From Candidatus Cibiobacter qucibialis (GTDB lineage Bacteria > Bacillota > Clostridia > Oscillospirales > Ruminococcaceae): a stretch of 33,711 nucleotides of DNA. A program made the position numbers and the translations under genes. Position 1 is the first letter of the stretch. The number at the start of each line of letters is the position of its first letter. The DNA lies in contig SAUS01000026.1 of the NCBI GenBank assembly GCA_004000625.1, forward strand, positions 1-33,711, given 5' to 3'. Below, piece after piece: positions 21,883-29,906 of this stretch. The notes under the pieces were generated by a model. The model was given only the letters and a program-made list of their open reading frames with translations, had not been told where the DNA came from and did no database searches.

Positions 21883-22249
21883 CTTGTTGCCATCCTTCAC
21901 ACTTTACCAGAACGCAGCGCGCAAAGGCCGCACAGGGTTTGCGCTACATCGCCAGGGCGCAGGGGCCGGACATTCCGCCGGTTCCTGCAGCACCTTAGGG
22001 GCCGGCACGCCCCCGCCGTTCTGTTTTCCGCCTTGCGGGTTTGCACCGCTGCCTGCCGCCTTACACCCTGCCGGGCTTGCGGCAGATAAAGACCCCAAAA
22101 TGCGCAGAAATCCCCAAAGCACACCGGAATGTAGCTTAAGGGTTCGCTGCGCCGTGTTGGGCCGGGTAGGCATCCTATTGGCAGGAACCGCGCTTTTGTG
22201 CGCCGCTTTTGGCTGCGGCACAAATGCGGGCTCTACTGCATTCTACATG
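21883..22249 (-). other. Long GC-rich leader ahead of the XRE gene
   Basis: About 367 bases between the predicted transcript start and the XRE start, GC-rich in contrast to the AT-rich promoter block to the right. A minus frame of 105 codons (21904-22221) ends three bases before the regulator's frame opens, but it has no ribosome site and a Pro/Ala/Gly composition typical of chance frames. No known riboswitch was recognised. Confidence 0.35.
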
Positions 22250-22255
22250 GTGTAA

Positions 22256-22284
22256 ATTATATCTGCCAAAAAACGATTTGTAAA
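22256..22284 (-). promoter_or_regulatory. Sigma-A promoter reading toward the XRE gene
   Basis: Minus strand -35 TTTACA (22279-22284), 17-base spacer, perfect -10 TATAAT (22256-22261). Confidence 0.75.
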
Positions 22285-22353
22285 CATCAAATTCGCCAAT
22301 TTTTTGTCAATTTTTTCGGTATTTCCTTCAAAGCGGGCCAAACAAACTAGATA

Positions 22354-22382
22354 TTGACATTTTGCGTGTTTTCCTGTACAAA
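22354..22382 (+). promoter_or_regulatory. Promoter of the histidine phosphatase gene
   Basis: Perfect -35 TTGACA (22354-22359), 17-base spacer, -10 TACAAA (22377-22382). The leader of about 80 bases contains two TTTTGTAA repeats. Confidence 0.65.
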
Positions 22383-22469
22383 TATTGTGTATCTTTTTTC
22401 ACCCGTTCTTATTTTGTAACCATTTTGTAATCTTTTTTTGCAACATATATCCGTCAGGAGGTTTTGTTT

Positions 22470-23108
22470 TTGAAATATTATAAACTACATCTGATCCGCC
22501 ACGGCCTGACCCAGGGCAACCTGGATGGCCGCTATATCGGCAGCGGCACAGACCTGCCCCTGTGCGCGGAGGGCCGCGCCCAGCTGGAGGAGCTGAAAGC
22601 CAAGTTCCAGTATCCGGATGTTCCGCTTGTGTTCTGCTCCCCCATGCTGCGCGCCCAGCAAACAGCGGAAGTGCTGTTCCCCAACGCCAAGCTCACGATT
22701 TTGCAGGACCTGCGGGAGATGAACTTTGGCAAGTTTGAAAACCGCCCCATCACTGAACTGGTCAAGGACCCGGAGTTTGCCCAGTGGATGGACCCCACCA
22801 GCCGCACCAACCCCGATGGTGCCGAGGACCGCAAAGCCTTCTACGACCGCACCAACGTGATGCTGATGAAGCTGTTTGAATACCAGCTGCGCACCCATAC
22901 CGAGGAAGCTGCCTGCATCACCCACGGCGGCGTGATCATGAACATGATGGCCAACCACGTTCTGCCGCAGCACAAGCCGGAGGAATGGATGACCGACCCC
23001 GGCTGTGGCTACAGCCTGCGCCTGGACGCCGAAATGTGGATGCGCGACCATATTGCCGAAGCTTTTGACATTGTGCCCTATGGCTACCTGGACGGTGCGG
23101 AAGAGTAA
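22470..23108 (+). CDS. Histidine phosphatase (phosphoglycerate mutase-like) family protein
   Basis: A 212-residue phosphatase of the two-His superfamily. From the chosen start, the RHG motif is Arg10-His11-Gly12 with TQGN following; Arg61 (SPMLRAQQT), Glu83 (REMNFGKFE) and His152 (ITHGG) complete the active site. Substrate is uncertain: alpha-ribazole phosphatase-like, phosphoglycerate mutase-like or broad phosphatase activity. Two TTG codons open the frame; AGGAGG (22456-22461) is eight bases before the second (22470) but only two before the first (22464), so 22470 is chosen. Own promoter and terminator. Confidence 0.86.
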   Translation: MKYYKLHLIRHGLTQGNLDGRYIGSGTDLPLCAEGRAQLEELKAKFQYPDVPLVFCSPMLRAQQTAEVLFPNAKLTILQDLREMNFGKFENRPITELVKDPEFAQWMDPTSRTNPDGAEDRKAFYDRTNVMLMKLFEYQLRTHTEEAACITHGGVIMNMMANHVLPQHKPEEWMTDPGCGYSLRLDAEMWMRDHIAEAFDIVPYGYLDGAEE

Positions 23109-23134
23109 TCCCGTCAACACCGCCAATATCAACC

Positions 23135-23175
23135 AAATGCCGCCCCTGTTTTGGCAGGGACGGCATTTTATTTTT
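23135..23175 (+). terminator. Terminator of the histidine phosphatase gene
   Basis: AAATGCCG-x-CCCTG pairs with CAGGG-x-CGGCATTT (23135-23168, one mismatch), followed by TTATTTTT. Confidence 0.9.
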
Positions 23176-23192
23176 GGGTTTTCTGTTGTGGG

Positions 23193-24641
23193 TCAGCCTG
23201 CGTTTTCCCCGTTGGCTGAATCCGGTTCGCTCTGGGGTTCCTCGGCGCTGTCGGCGGCGGGCTCGGTGTTCCCGTCGGGTTCCTCCGCGGGCTGCAAAGC
23301 GGCAAGCTCGGCAGCGGCGGCGTCATAGGCCGCCTGGGCCTCCGCCACACGCTGGCTGGCGGCATCATCATCGGCGCTGTCTGCCGTTCCGGCTGCATCC
23401 TGCTGGGCCTGCAGGGCTTCGTTCAGAGCAGTCTGGGCCTGGTTCAGCTTGTCCTGGGCATCCGCAAGGGCCTGAGCGTGCTGCTGTGCCTGTTCAGCAG
23501 CCTCAGCGGCTTCATCCGGCACGGCGCTGTCCAGCAGGGCCGGTTTTTCCGGCAATGCCTGCTCGTTACCGTCCACGTCCAGCAGGCGCAGGGCTTGGCC
23601 ATAGTAGCCGCCCCAGATGGCAAGAAAGCTCTTGCCGGGATTCACATCCAGCGTTTTACCACTGGCATCGGTCAGCTGCAGCGGCGCTGTGGCATCGCCC
23701 TTGGTCCACTGGATGGTCTCCCATCCGCCTTTTGTCAGGTAGATGCCGGTGCCGCCGGTCAGGTCATACTGGCGGGTCACGCCGTCATCCTTTACGCCGG
23801 AGGAAGCATACAGCACAAACACATTGGTGAACGCTGCCTGCTCGTTATTGCCCGCATCCATCATGGGGCTGCCATCGGCATTGTTCTTCAGGTACAGGCC
23901 CACTTCCGGCGAATAAACCAGTTCTTCGGTATCCTTGTTGGAAAAGGTGATATACAGGCTTTTGGCATTCTGCTGCTCCGGGTCCTTGCGCTGGACAAAG
24001 TGGAACAGCGGCATGTTGGCACCGGCGGTATCAGTGTTATAGGTTGCCAGGCCGGTGTTGATCAGATCTTTTGTGGTGTACCAGCAGTTTTCCTCCCGGT
24101 AGCCGCTGTTGGCGCGGTCCTCGTCAAAGGCAAAACCTGCGGTGCCCGCATGGTAGCCGTCCAGATCCTGGTATTGCAGCACGTTCAGCAGGTTGGAAGC
24201 ATACACGCTTTTGTTAATGTGTACCGGAACGGCATTCAGCGGCAACACCAGCTGCAGCGGCAGGTCCCGCCCAGGGGCCACCGGGCCGGCTTTTTCCACG
24301 CTGTCCACACTGGCAAACACCGCGGTCAACCCGGCAGTCTTGCCCTCGGTCACGCCCTCAATCAGCACATCCGCGGCAGCAATGCCCCACTGGGGGGTGC
24401 TGCCATCCCCGGTGCGGATGCTGACCGCCACCGGGCGCTGGTTGGTACAATCGCCCTGCTCCCCGGTCAGAGGGTTCATTTCGGGTTCCGGCGTTGGGGT
24501 GGGTGCTTCTGTCGGCTCTGCTGTGGGCTGCGCTGTGGCTACTGCGGTGCCTTCCGCCGGGGCGCAGCCTGCCAGCAGCACAGCCAGTGCCAGGGCCGCG
24601 GCACACAGGGGGTATTTTTTCTTGTTTGAACGCTCAGTCAT
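23193..24641 (-). CDS. DUF3048 (YerB-like) lipoprotein with coiled-coil tail
   Basis: A 482-residue surface lipoprotein. Signal peptide with lipobox LLAGC (Cys at about 26), then a Thr/Pro/Glu linker, then the two-part DUF3048/YerB fold (RPVAVSIRTGDG to about 165, including GPVAPGRD; second part to about 365 with GGTGIYLTKGGWETIQWTKGD and NPGKSFLAIW). The last 110 residues are an Ala/Gln/Glu/Asp-rich coiled coil and acidic tail. YerB-type function is not established; wall association is inferred from the location. It is a diverged paralogue of the gene at 24845-26368. GGAG lies about seven bases before the ATG. Confidence 0.82.
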   Translation of the reverse strand: MTERSNKKKYPLCAAALALAVLLAGCAPAEGTAVATAQPTAEPTEAPTPTPEPEMNPLTGEQGDCTNQRPVAVSIRTGDGSTPQWGIAAADVLIEGVTEGKTAGLTAVFASVDSVEKAGPVAPGRDLPLQLVLPLNAVPVHINKSVYASNLLNVLQYQDLDGYHAGTAGFAFDEDRANSGYREENCWYTTKDLINTGLATYNTDTAGANMPLFHFVQRKDPEQQNAKSLYITFSNKDTEELVYSPEVGLYLKNNADGSPMMDAGNNEQAAFTNVFVLYASSGVKDDGVTRQYDLTGGTGIYLTKGGWETIQWTKGDATAPLQLTDASGKTLDVNPGKSFLAIWGGYYGQALRLLDVDGNEQALPEKPALLDSAVPDEAAEAAEQAQQHAQALADAQDKLNQAQTALNEALQAQQDAAGTADSADDDAASQRVAEAQAAYDAAAAELAALQPAEEPDGNTEPAADSAEEPQSEPDSANGENAG

Positions 24642-24655
24642 ACAGACTCCTGTTA

Positions 24656-24688
24656 CAAAAAAGCACCCGCCCTGCGGGCGGGCACTTT
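24656..24688 (-). terminator. Terminator between the two DUF3048 genes
   Basis: On the minus strand a 13-bp stem with two wobble pairs (GCCCGCCC with GGGCGGGT at its core) and a 3-base loop, closing with a run of six T. It lies only about 15 bases before the second gene's start, so the second gene may be read only by read-through or from a promoter in the spacer. Confidence 0.8.
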
Positions 24689-24844
24689 AGACTGTCGAAA
24701 AAAATTCTAAAAGCCATTCCAAGCGGCAGATATGCGCCGACGCTTGGAATACCTTGCGAGCAAAAAAAGACATGAGAACATGCTTTTTTGCGATAGGGTG
24801 GTTTCAAAGGAGAGGTACAGGAGCGTGGCGCTCCGGCGTCACGC
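24689..24844 (-). other. Hairpin-packed spacer between the DUF3048 paralogues
   Basis: Three further inverted repeats lie in this spacer. TTCCAAGCG...CGCTTGGAA (about 24718-24750, followed on the minus strand by an A/T-rich stretch with seven T) is terminator-like. GCAAAAAA...TTTTTTGC (about 24762-24794, with CATG inner arms) is also terminator-like. GAGCGTG...CACGCTC (about 24821-24845) overlaps the upstream stop codon. Together with 24656-24688 this makes four hairpins in about 200 bases, which suggests tandem terminators or a degenerate repeat element. Confidence 0.5.
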
Positions 24845-26368
24845 TCAATCCGCCCAGGGGATATCCTCACCGCTGTCATCGCTGGCGGTGTCATCTGCGC
24901 TGCTCTGGTCGGCGGTATCCTGCTGCGGGGTGTTGTCCTGCTGGGGGGCAGACTCCGCGCTCTGGCTGTCATTGCTGGTATTGGTGGTGCTGCTGCTCTG
25001 GGTGGTGCTCTGGGTATTGCTTTCGGTGTTGCCCACAGCCTGGTTGTTGCGCGCTGCGCTGACCAGGTCGGTGGTGGAAGCACCCAGGCTTTCACCCGCC
25101 TTGGCGTCGGCATCAATGGAAGTGTTGGAAGCGCTTACCGTTGCGGCATCCAGGTCAAAGTCGGCCAGGTTGCCCACCTTCAGGTTGATGGCTTCGTCCA
25201 CATCCACAATGGTCACATAGCTCTTGCCAATATTGATCTCGCAGGGGGTATCGCTGCACTGGCCGTTTTCATTCAGATAGTACAGGCGCAGGGCTTCCAG
25301 CGGGGTACCCTTCTGCCAGTAGATCTTTTCGCACTTGCCGCCATAGAAGTAATAGCCGATGCCGCCCCAGCTGTATTCTACATACTGCAGGTCCGTGGTT
25401 TCGTGGCCGGGGTAGGTGTGAATATCGGTGAACAGAACGATCACATTGGGGAATTGCAGCTGATAATCGTTGTACTCTTCGTCAATGGTATCACGCCAGT
25501 TGCCGGAGAAGTTCTGCTGCATCAGGTAGACGTTGTTGGTGTTATCGTACAGGAAACGGGTCTTGTAGGACTGGCTGTGGCTGATCTCCACATATTCGCC
25601 GTCCTTCACCACCGGACCGTCCTTGGTGGTCAGCTGGGAATCCTGGGACTGAGTCAGGTCGCGCACCGGGTTATCTTGGCGGTAATCCACAAAGTTAAAG
25701 AAAGTGGAATTGTAGGTGCGGTTCATATCCACATTGTTGTTGGTGATATACTTTTCAATGTTTTCGCCGCTGGTGTACATCGTGTGTTCCAGTGCCAGGC
25801 CGTTGCCATAGCTCAGGCCGCGCCAGTTCACACGGTTGTAATCACGGTAGCCGGAAGCACCATCATTGTTGTTCAGCAGGCCGTAATCATAATCCAGGGC
25901 GTACTGCTGCATGACAACAGACTGGCCTTCGTGGATATACAGGGCCTGCCAGGGCAGGATCAGCTGGAAGAACTGGTCACGGCCGGAACGGATGGGGCCA
26001 ATCTCATCAATATCGTGGTAATCATTGAACACCGGCATAAAGCGGGTGATGCCGCCTTCCACCTTGATTTCAAACAGCATCTGCGCCTTGGAAAGGCCAC
26101 GCTGCGGGCGGGCGTCCACAAGGTTGTTCACCATAAGGGCGGTAATGCGCTGGCCCTCGGGATAATTTTCGCCTTTAGCCTCGCCGGTCAGCACGTTGGC
26201 TTCATACGGGGGCAGGGTCGGGGTGGGTTCCGGGGTAGCCTCGGCCTCGCTGCTGGCGGCGTTGGATTCCGGCGTAATGGGCGAGATTTGATCATCGGTT
26301 TTGCCGCAGGCAACCAGGATCGCACAAGCTGCCATAACGGCCAGAGTGCAAAGGATATTACGTTTCAT
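24845..26368 (-). CDS. DUF3048 (YerB-like) lipoprotein
   Basis: A 507-residue lipoprotein with lipobox ILVAC (Cys at about 21), a Ser/Pro/Glu linker, and a well-conserved DUF3048/YerB domain: PYEANVLTGEA, ITALMVNNLVDARPQRGLSKAQ, GPIRSGRDQFFQ, then a second part with GGIGYYFYGGKCEKIYWQKG and IGKSYVTIVDVD. The last 90 residues are low-complexity Ser/Thr/Asn/Gln/Asp, as in wall-spanning spacers. It keeps the canonical motifs better than its neighbour. GAGGAC lies eight bases before the ATG, and a near-consensus promoter is at 26450-26478. Function of the family is unknown. Confidence 0.86.
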   Translation of the reverse strand: MKRNILCTLAVMAACAILVACGKTDDQISPITPESNAASSEAEATPEPTPTLPPYEANVLTGEAKGENYPEGQRITALMVNNLVDARPQRGLSKAQMLFEIKVEGGITRFMPVFNDYHDIDEIGPIRSGRDQFFQLILPWQALYIHEGQSVVMQQYALDYDYGLLNNNDGASGYRDYNRVNWRGLSYGNGLALEHTMYTSGENIEKYITNNNVDMNRTYNSTFFNFVDYRQDNPVRDLTQSQDSQLTTKDGPVVKDGEYVEISHSQSYKTRFLYDNTNNVYLMQQNFSGNWRDTIDEEYNDYQLQFPNVIVLFTDIHTYPGHETTDLQYVEYSWGGIGYYFYGGKCEKIYWQKGTPLEALRLYYLNENGQCSDTPCEINIGKSYVTIVDVDEAINLKVGNLADFDLDAATVSASNTSIDADAKAGESLGASTTDLVSAARNNQAVGNTESNTQSTTQSSSTTNTSNDSQSAESAPQQDNTPQQDTADQSSADDTASDDSGEDIPWAD

Positions 26369-26449
26369 CGGCTGGGTCCTCTTTTCTGCTCATACAGCTG
26401 GATGGATAAAATCCTGCCCGGTCCAAAGCTCCGGGCAACGTATAGATTT

Positions 26450-26478
26450 ATTGTACTTGTTTTGTAATGATTTGTAAA
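26450..26478 (-). promoter_or_regulatory. Promoter of the DUF3048 pair
   Basis: Minus strand -35 TTTACA (26473-26478), 17-base spacer, -10 TACAAT (26450-26455). Confidence 0.75.
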
Positions 26479-26541
26479 GATTAAAACCAGATTTTACATA
26501 TCACCGCGGCATACCGCCCACACCCCACCCGCATTTTTTTG

Positions 26542-26570
26542 TTGCTCTTGGCCGCCAACACTGATATAAT
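26542..26570 (+). promoter_or_regulatory. Promoter of the DUF624 gene
   Basis: -35 TTGCTC (26542-26547), 17-base spacer, perfect -10 TATAAT (26565-26570). Divergent from the DUF3048 promoter. Confidence 0.75.
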
Positions 26571-26624
26571 AAATAAGTATATTTCAAGCGCAGTGCTTGT
26601 TAAAACAAAGGAGATTCTACCGCC

Positions 26625-27509
26625 ATGGGACTTTTTTTCTCTTCTGACCGCTTTACCCGTCCCGGACCGGGCGTGCGCCCGGACGCCCCGCGCAAAAAGG
26701 GTGTTGCCCGCCTGGCCGAAATTATGGGCCGCGATATGTGGAACTTTTTCCGCGCCGGTTTCCTGGCTTTCCTGGGCTGCCTGCCTTTTATTATCGGTAT
26801 GTTTTTTGCCGTTGAAACGCACGCGCTGCTGTTCATGCTGCTGGCTGGTATCATCGGCGGCCTGATTGCAGGCCCGGAGCTGAGCGCCATGGCTGATACC
26901 GTGCTGCGCAGCCTGCGCGATGAACCTGGCTACTGGTGGGAAACCTACCGCCGCGTGTGGAAGCGCAACGCCAGGGAAAGCCTGGTTCCCGGCATGCTGA
27001 CCGGCCTGGTGCTTTCGATGCAGATCTTTACCCTGTTCCACATGTCGGTCATCAGCGCCGGTATTGTTACCTGGGTACTGCTGATCCTAAGCTTTGTAGT
27101 AACGCTGGGCTTGGAAAGTTACATCTGGCCGCAGATTGCCCTGCTGGATCTGCCGCTGTACGGCATTTTGAAAAACAGCCTGCTGCTGTTCTTGGGCTAC
27201 TTGCCCCGCAGCCTGGGTGCCATCGCCATCAAAGCCGTGTATTGGGGCGCCATTTTGCTGTTCTTCCCACTGACGACGATCATTCTGCCGTTCACCAACT
27301 TCTGGCTGCCGATGCTTCCTGCCCTGCTGTGCATCTACCAGCCGCTGAACAAGTGCTTTACCATTGAAAGCACCATCAACAAGATGCGCGAAGACGAACT
27401 GAACGCCGCCCTCGCCAAAGATAACGAGCCCCTGCCCGAAGATCCCACCGAGAAAGCCGAAGAATCCACTGAAGCTTCCTCCGACGACTCTTCCTCCGAC
27501 GTCCAGTAA
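26625..27509 (+). CDS. DUF624 (YesL-like) membrane protein
   Basis: A 294-residue integral membrane protein. At least five hydrophobic helices are visible (about 44-62, 66-84, 122-140, 145-165, 190-235), preceded by a soluble start with MGRDMWNFFRAGFL and followed by a Glu/Ser/Asp-rich cytoplasmic tail (from about 262). DUF624 proteins such as YesL are often encoded near carbohydrate transporters, but none is next to this one, so the role is unknown. GGAG lies ten bases before the ATG. Own promoter and terminator. Confidence 0.8.
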   Translation: MGLFFSSDRFTRPGPGVRPDAPRKKGVARLAEIMGRDMWNFFRAGFLAFLGCLPFIIGMFFAVETHALLFMLLAGIIGGLIAGPELSAMADTVLRSLRDEPGYWWETYRRVWKRNARESLVPGMLTGLVLSMQIFTLFHMSVISAGIVTWVLLILSFVVTLGLESYIWPQIALLDLPLYGILKNSLLLFLGYLPRSLGAIAIKAVYWGAILLFFPLTTIILPFTNFWLPMLPALLCIYQPLNKCFTIESTINKMREDELNAALAKDNEPLPEDPTEKAEESTEASSDDSSSDVQ

Positions 27510-27530
27510 TCCATTTACTAAACGATATAA

Positions 27531-27574
27531 AAAAGCGCACAGCGCCTGATCTATCGGCGCTGTGCGCTTTTTCC
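27531..27574 (+). terminator. Terminator of the DUF624 gene
   Basis: A 16-bp perfect stem (27531-27546 with 27556-27571) including terminal A-T pairs, a 9-base loop, then TTCC. Confidence 0.9.
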
Positions 27575-27606
27575 TTTCATTGCTGATTTCTAATTACTCA
27601 TTCCTA

Positions 27607-27706
27607 AGGCAACACCGCACAATTCTAAGTGCCGATACGGCGAGCGAGGTGCCGCAGCTGCCGGAGCGGTGCTTAAGCCGCAAGGCGGGAATTGTGCGGT
27701 GTTGCC
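27607..27706 (+). repeat. MITE-like element, copy D (100-bp deletion derivative)
   Basis: Keeps both termini (AGGCAACACCGCACAATTC and GAATTGTGCGGTGTTGCC) but lacks 73 bases of the centre. Flanked by CTA on both sides (27604-27606 and 27707-27709). It lies directly against the 3' end of the TauE gene and could act as its transcript end. A low-complexity TTCTAATTACTCATTCCTA tract precedes it. Confidence 0.88.
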
Positions 27707-27710
27707 CTAA

Positions 27711-28487
27711 TTATTTAATGTAGTTTACCCCCATGATCGCCACCCCCAGCACAACCAGCACAACGCCGGTGGCGCGGTTCAGGGTGGCGGGGCTGGCCTT
27801 GTTGGCGAAGCGTGCGGCAATGCGCGCCCACAACAGCGTGGACCCCACACAGAACACCAGGCACCACAGGTTCGGCATACCGCCGATGGCAAAGTGGCTG
27901 ACGGCACCGGTAAAGGCTGTAAAGGTCATAATGAATACGCTGGTACCCACAGCGGTTTTCAGCTCATACCCCAGCACACTGGTCAGGATCAACAGCATCA
28001 TCATGCCGCCGCCTGCACCGATAAACCCGCAGATAAAGCCGATCATCACACCACAGATCACCGACTGTACAAACCGCTTTTTGGGGTCTACCGCTTCCAT
28101 TGCGTTCTTGGTGGTCATAACCGGCTTTACAATAAACTTAACGCCGAGCAGGAATGTCATAAATACCGAGAAACTGCCCATCGTGCTGTTGGGCACCTGG
28201 CTGGCGATCCAGCTGCCCACCATGGTAAAGCACAAAACCGATACCATCATCACAACGCCGTTGCGGATGTCCAGATTTTTGTTTTTGCCATAGGTATAAG
28301 CGCTGACCGCGCTGGCCAACACATCGCTGGCCAGTGCAATGCCCACAGCCTCGTAAGCGGGCATATCCAAAAAGGTAATGAGCATCGGGCTGATGACCGC
28401 CGCCGCGCTCATGCCGGCAAAGCCGGTGCCAAGGCCCGCGCCGATGCCGGCAATAAAGCACACGATAAATTTAATCAACATTGTCAT
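27711..28487 (-). CDS. TauE/SafE-family sulfite/anion exporter
   Basis: A 258-residue membrane permease with about eight helices in two repeats, each carrying the family's Gly-rich signature (GIGAGLGTGFAGMSAAAVI near 13-31, and GFICGFIGAGGGMMMLLIL in the second half). Members export sulfite, sulfoacetate or related organic acids. The frame opens at 28595 inside the MarR gene, but GGAGG nine bases before the ATG at 28487 sets the start, giving a 17-base overlap with marR. Co-transcribed with and probably controlled by that regulator. The substrate is not known. Confidence 0.88.
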   Translation of the reverse strand: MTMLIKFIVCFIAGIGAGLGTGFAGMSAAAVISPMLITFLDMPAYEAVGIALASDVLASAVSAYTYGKNKNLDIRNGVVMMVSVLCFTMVGSWIASQVPNSTMGSFSVFMTFLLGVKFIVKPVMTTKNAMEAVDPKKRFVQSVICGVMIGFICGFIGAGGGMMMLLILTSVLGYELKTAVGTSVFIMTFTAFTGAVSHFAIGGMPNLWCLVFCVGSTLLWARIAARFANKASPATLNRATGVVLVVLGVAIMGVNYIK

Positions 28488-28926
28488 TGTTTTTATCCTC
28501 CAGATACTTTTCCACGTTTTTGCGGATGCGCTCCATGCTGCGCTGCATATGCTCCAGCTCTTCGGGGGTAAATCCATCCAACAGCGCCGCGCCAAACTGT
28601 TCCTGTGCGCTGCGCCCAGCCGCTATCATCGGCTGCGCGGGGTCACACAGGCGCAGGTGGGCGGTTTTGCGATTTTCCAACTGGTATTCCCGCCGCAGGC
28701 AGCCGCGGGCTTCCAGATTTTTGATTGCCGCCGACACCTGAGATTTTGCTAAAAAACGAACCTCCACAATATCGGTTGCCGTATCATAGCGGGTGTTGTT
28801 CGCTAAAAACAGCAAAATATCCAGCTCAATGCGCGTTAAGCCATATTTAGCGCACACCGGGCTGACAAATTCAGAATATAACGTTTTTACCGCGTTCTGT
28901 TGCTCCAGCGGGTTGACCAGCTGCAT
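28471..28926 (-). CDS. MarR-family transcriptional regulator
   Basis: A 151-residue winged helix-turn-helix protein. The recognition region is FLAKSQVSAAIKNLEARGCLRRE (about 68-90) with the wing LENRKTAHLRL. The frame opens at 28956, but that lies inside the operator and at the transcript start, while AAAGGA nine bases before the ATG at 28926 sets the start. It is the first gene of a two-gene unit with the TauE exporter, the usual arrangement for a ligand-released repressor of an efflux gene. Confidence 0.9.
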   Translation of the reverse strand: MQLVNPLEQQNAVKTLYSEFVSPVCAKYGLTRIELDILLFLANNTRYDTATDIVEVRFLAKSQVSAAIKNLEARGCLRREYQLENRKTAHLRLCDPAQPMIAAGRSAQEQFGAALLDGFTPEELEHMQRSMERIRKNVEKYLEDKNNDNVD

Positions 28927-28950
28927 TTCGCATTTTCCTTTCTGTATTTT

Positions 28951-28993
28951 GTTCATTTTTGAACTATTTTATCACAGCTTTCTCTTTTGTCAA
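28951..28993 (-). promoter_or_regulatory. marR-tauE promoter and operator
   Basis: Minus strand -35 TTGACA (28988-28993), 16-base spacer, -10 TAAAAT (28966-28971). Just beyond it GTTCA-N4-TGAAC (28951-28964) is a perfect dyad covering the transcript start, the likely MarR binding site. Confidence 0.8.
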
Positions 28994-29331
28994 GAGGGGC
29001 ACCAGCTGCCAGGTTTTACACTTGTCACTTTAGCCGCTATTTTTGTTCATTGCTCGCTTCTTTGTTTTTTCGTTATGGTCATGGGCTTTATTTTCCCTGT
29101 CAACGCCCTCTGCCTGAAAGCGCACAGCTTTTGGCCCACTGTTCTTTTGCACGCCAGTCACAATGTATTTGTGCGCTCCATCTTTCACGCCGCTGCTGTG
29201 AACGGCCCTTATACACAATACTATCAATTATTTTTACTTTTTGTCTTACCTATTAAAATAAGAATGTCATAAATGATTAACCCATGATGGAATCTTTCCT
29301 TCACGGTGAAAAAAGCTGCCTGTCATTTTTA
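28994..29331. other. Non-coding stretch before repeat copy E
   Basis: No supported gene, promoter or terminator. Frames on the plus strand (28793-29272) are antisense to the MarR gene and its promoter and lack a ribosome site. Composition becomes AT-richer toward the right, leading into the foreign region. Confidence 0.4.
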
Positions 29332-29504
29332 GGGCAATACCGCATAATTCTAAGTGCCGATACGGCGAGCGAGGTGCGGCAGATACTAAGCCAAAAGCGC
29401 AGATAATACTGGATGTCTTATCGAGTATTTTGGCAACGCAGATGCCGTGCCGCAGCCGCCGGAGCGGTGCTTAAGCCGTCAGGCGGGAATTGTGCGGTGT
29501 TGCC
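29332..29504 (+). repeat. MITE-like element, copy E
   Basis: Full 173-bp copy, almost identical to copy C, flanked by TTA on both sides (29329-29331 and 29505-29507). It marks the edge between GC-rich chromosome and the AT-rich region on its right. A 6-2-6 palindrome (29504-29517) spans its right edge. Confidence 0.9.
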
Positions 29505-29597
29505 TTATGTCCATAAGTAGCTTTCATGTGTATTCAGATTGCTGAAAATGCGTAATACATTAGTAAAACGTCACAAAAATCGAACGCAAATTTTGTA

Positions 29598-29906
29598 GTG
29601 GGTTACGCGCTTAACCTTTGTAAATTTCACATTTATCATGTACCATATAATTATAATGCCACAGAAGAAGAAATGGAAATGACACAGAACAGGATTAGAA
29701 TCGTAGATGTTGCAGATACGTTAGATCTTAGTAGCATGGCAAGTAAGGAAAGCAATCCTGCCCTCACAACGATTCATCAGGAAGCAAACTTAAGGGCGAA
29801 AACGGCAATTGAATGTCTGGAGGCCATGCGCGATGGAACAGAATATAAGCCACAAATCGTGTTGCCGGTTGATTTAATAAAAAGGGAAAGTACGAGGAAA
29901 TTATAA
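29598..29906 (+). pseudogene. LacI/GalR-family regulator, C-terminal remnant
   Basis: The last part of the frame (from about 29720; DLSSMASKESNPALTTIHQEANLRAK..., ending VLPVDLIKRESTRK) matches the extreme C-terminus of LacI-family repressors. The helix-turn-helix and nearly the whole sugar-binding domain are absent, so it cannot repress. The N-terminal 30-40 residues of the frame are not LacI-like and the GTG opening has no clear ribosome site. Its stop overlaps the MATE start (TAATG), showing that an intact LacI-MATE pair existed in the donor. Visibly AT-rich compared with the chromosome to the left. Confidence 0.75.

Noticed and set aside
21904..22221. 105-codon minus frame just before the XRE gene
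   Set aside because: No ribosome site and a low-information Pro/Ala/Gly composition; kept only as part of the leader description.
22100..22255. 51-codon plus frame with a hydrophobic stretch and a weak lipobox
   Set aside because: No ribosome site, lies antisense to the XRE leader, and the lipobox is poor.
23478..24629. Plus-strand frame of 383 codons, and the similar frame 25403-26467
   Set aside because: Both are antisense to the DUF3048 genes, which have signal peptides, lipoboxes and ribosome sites.
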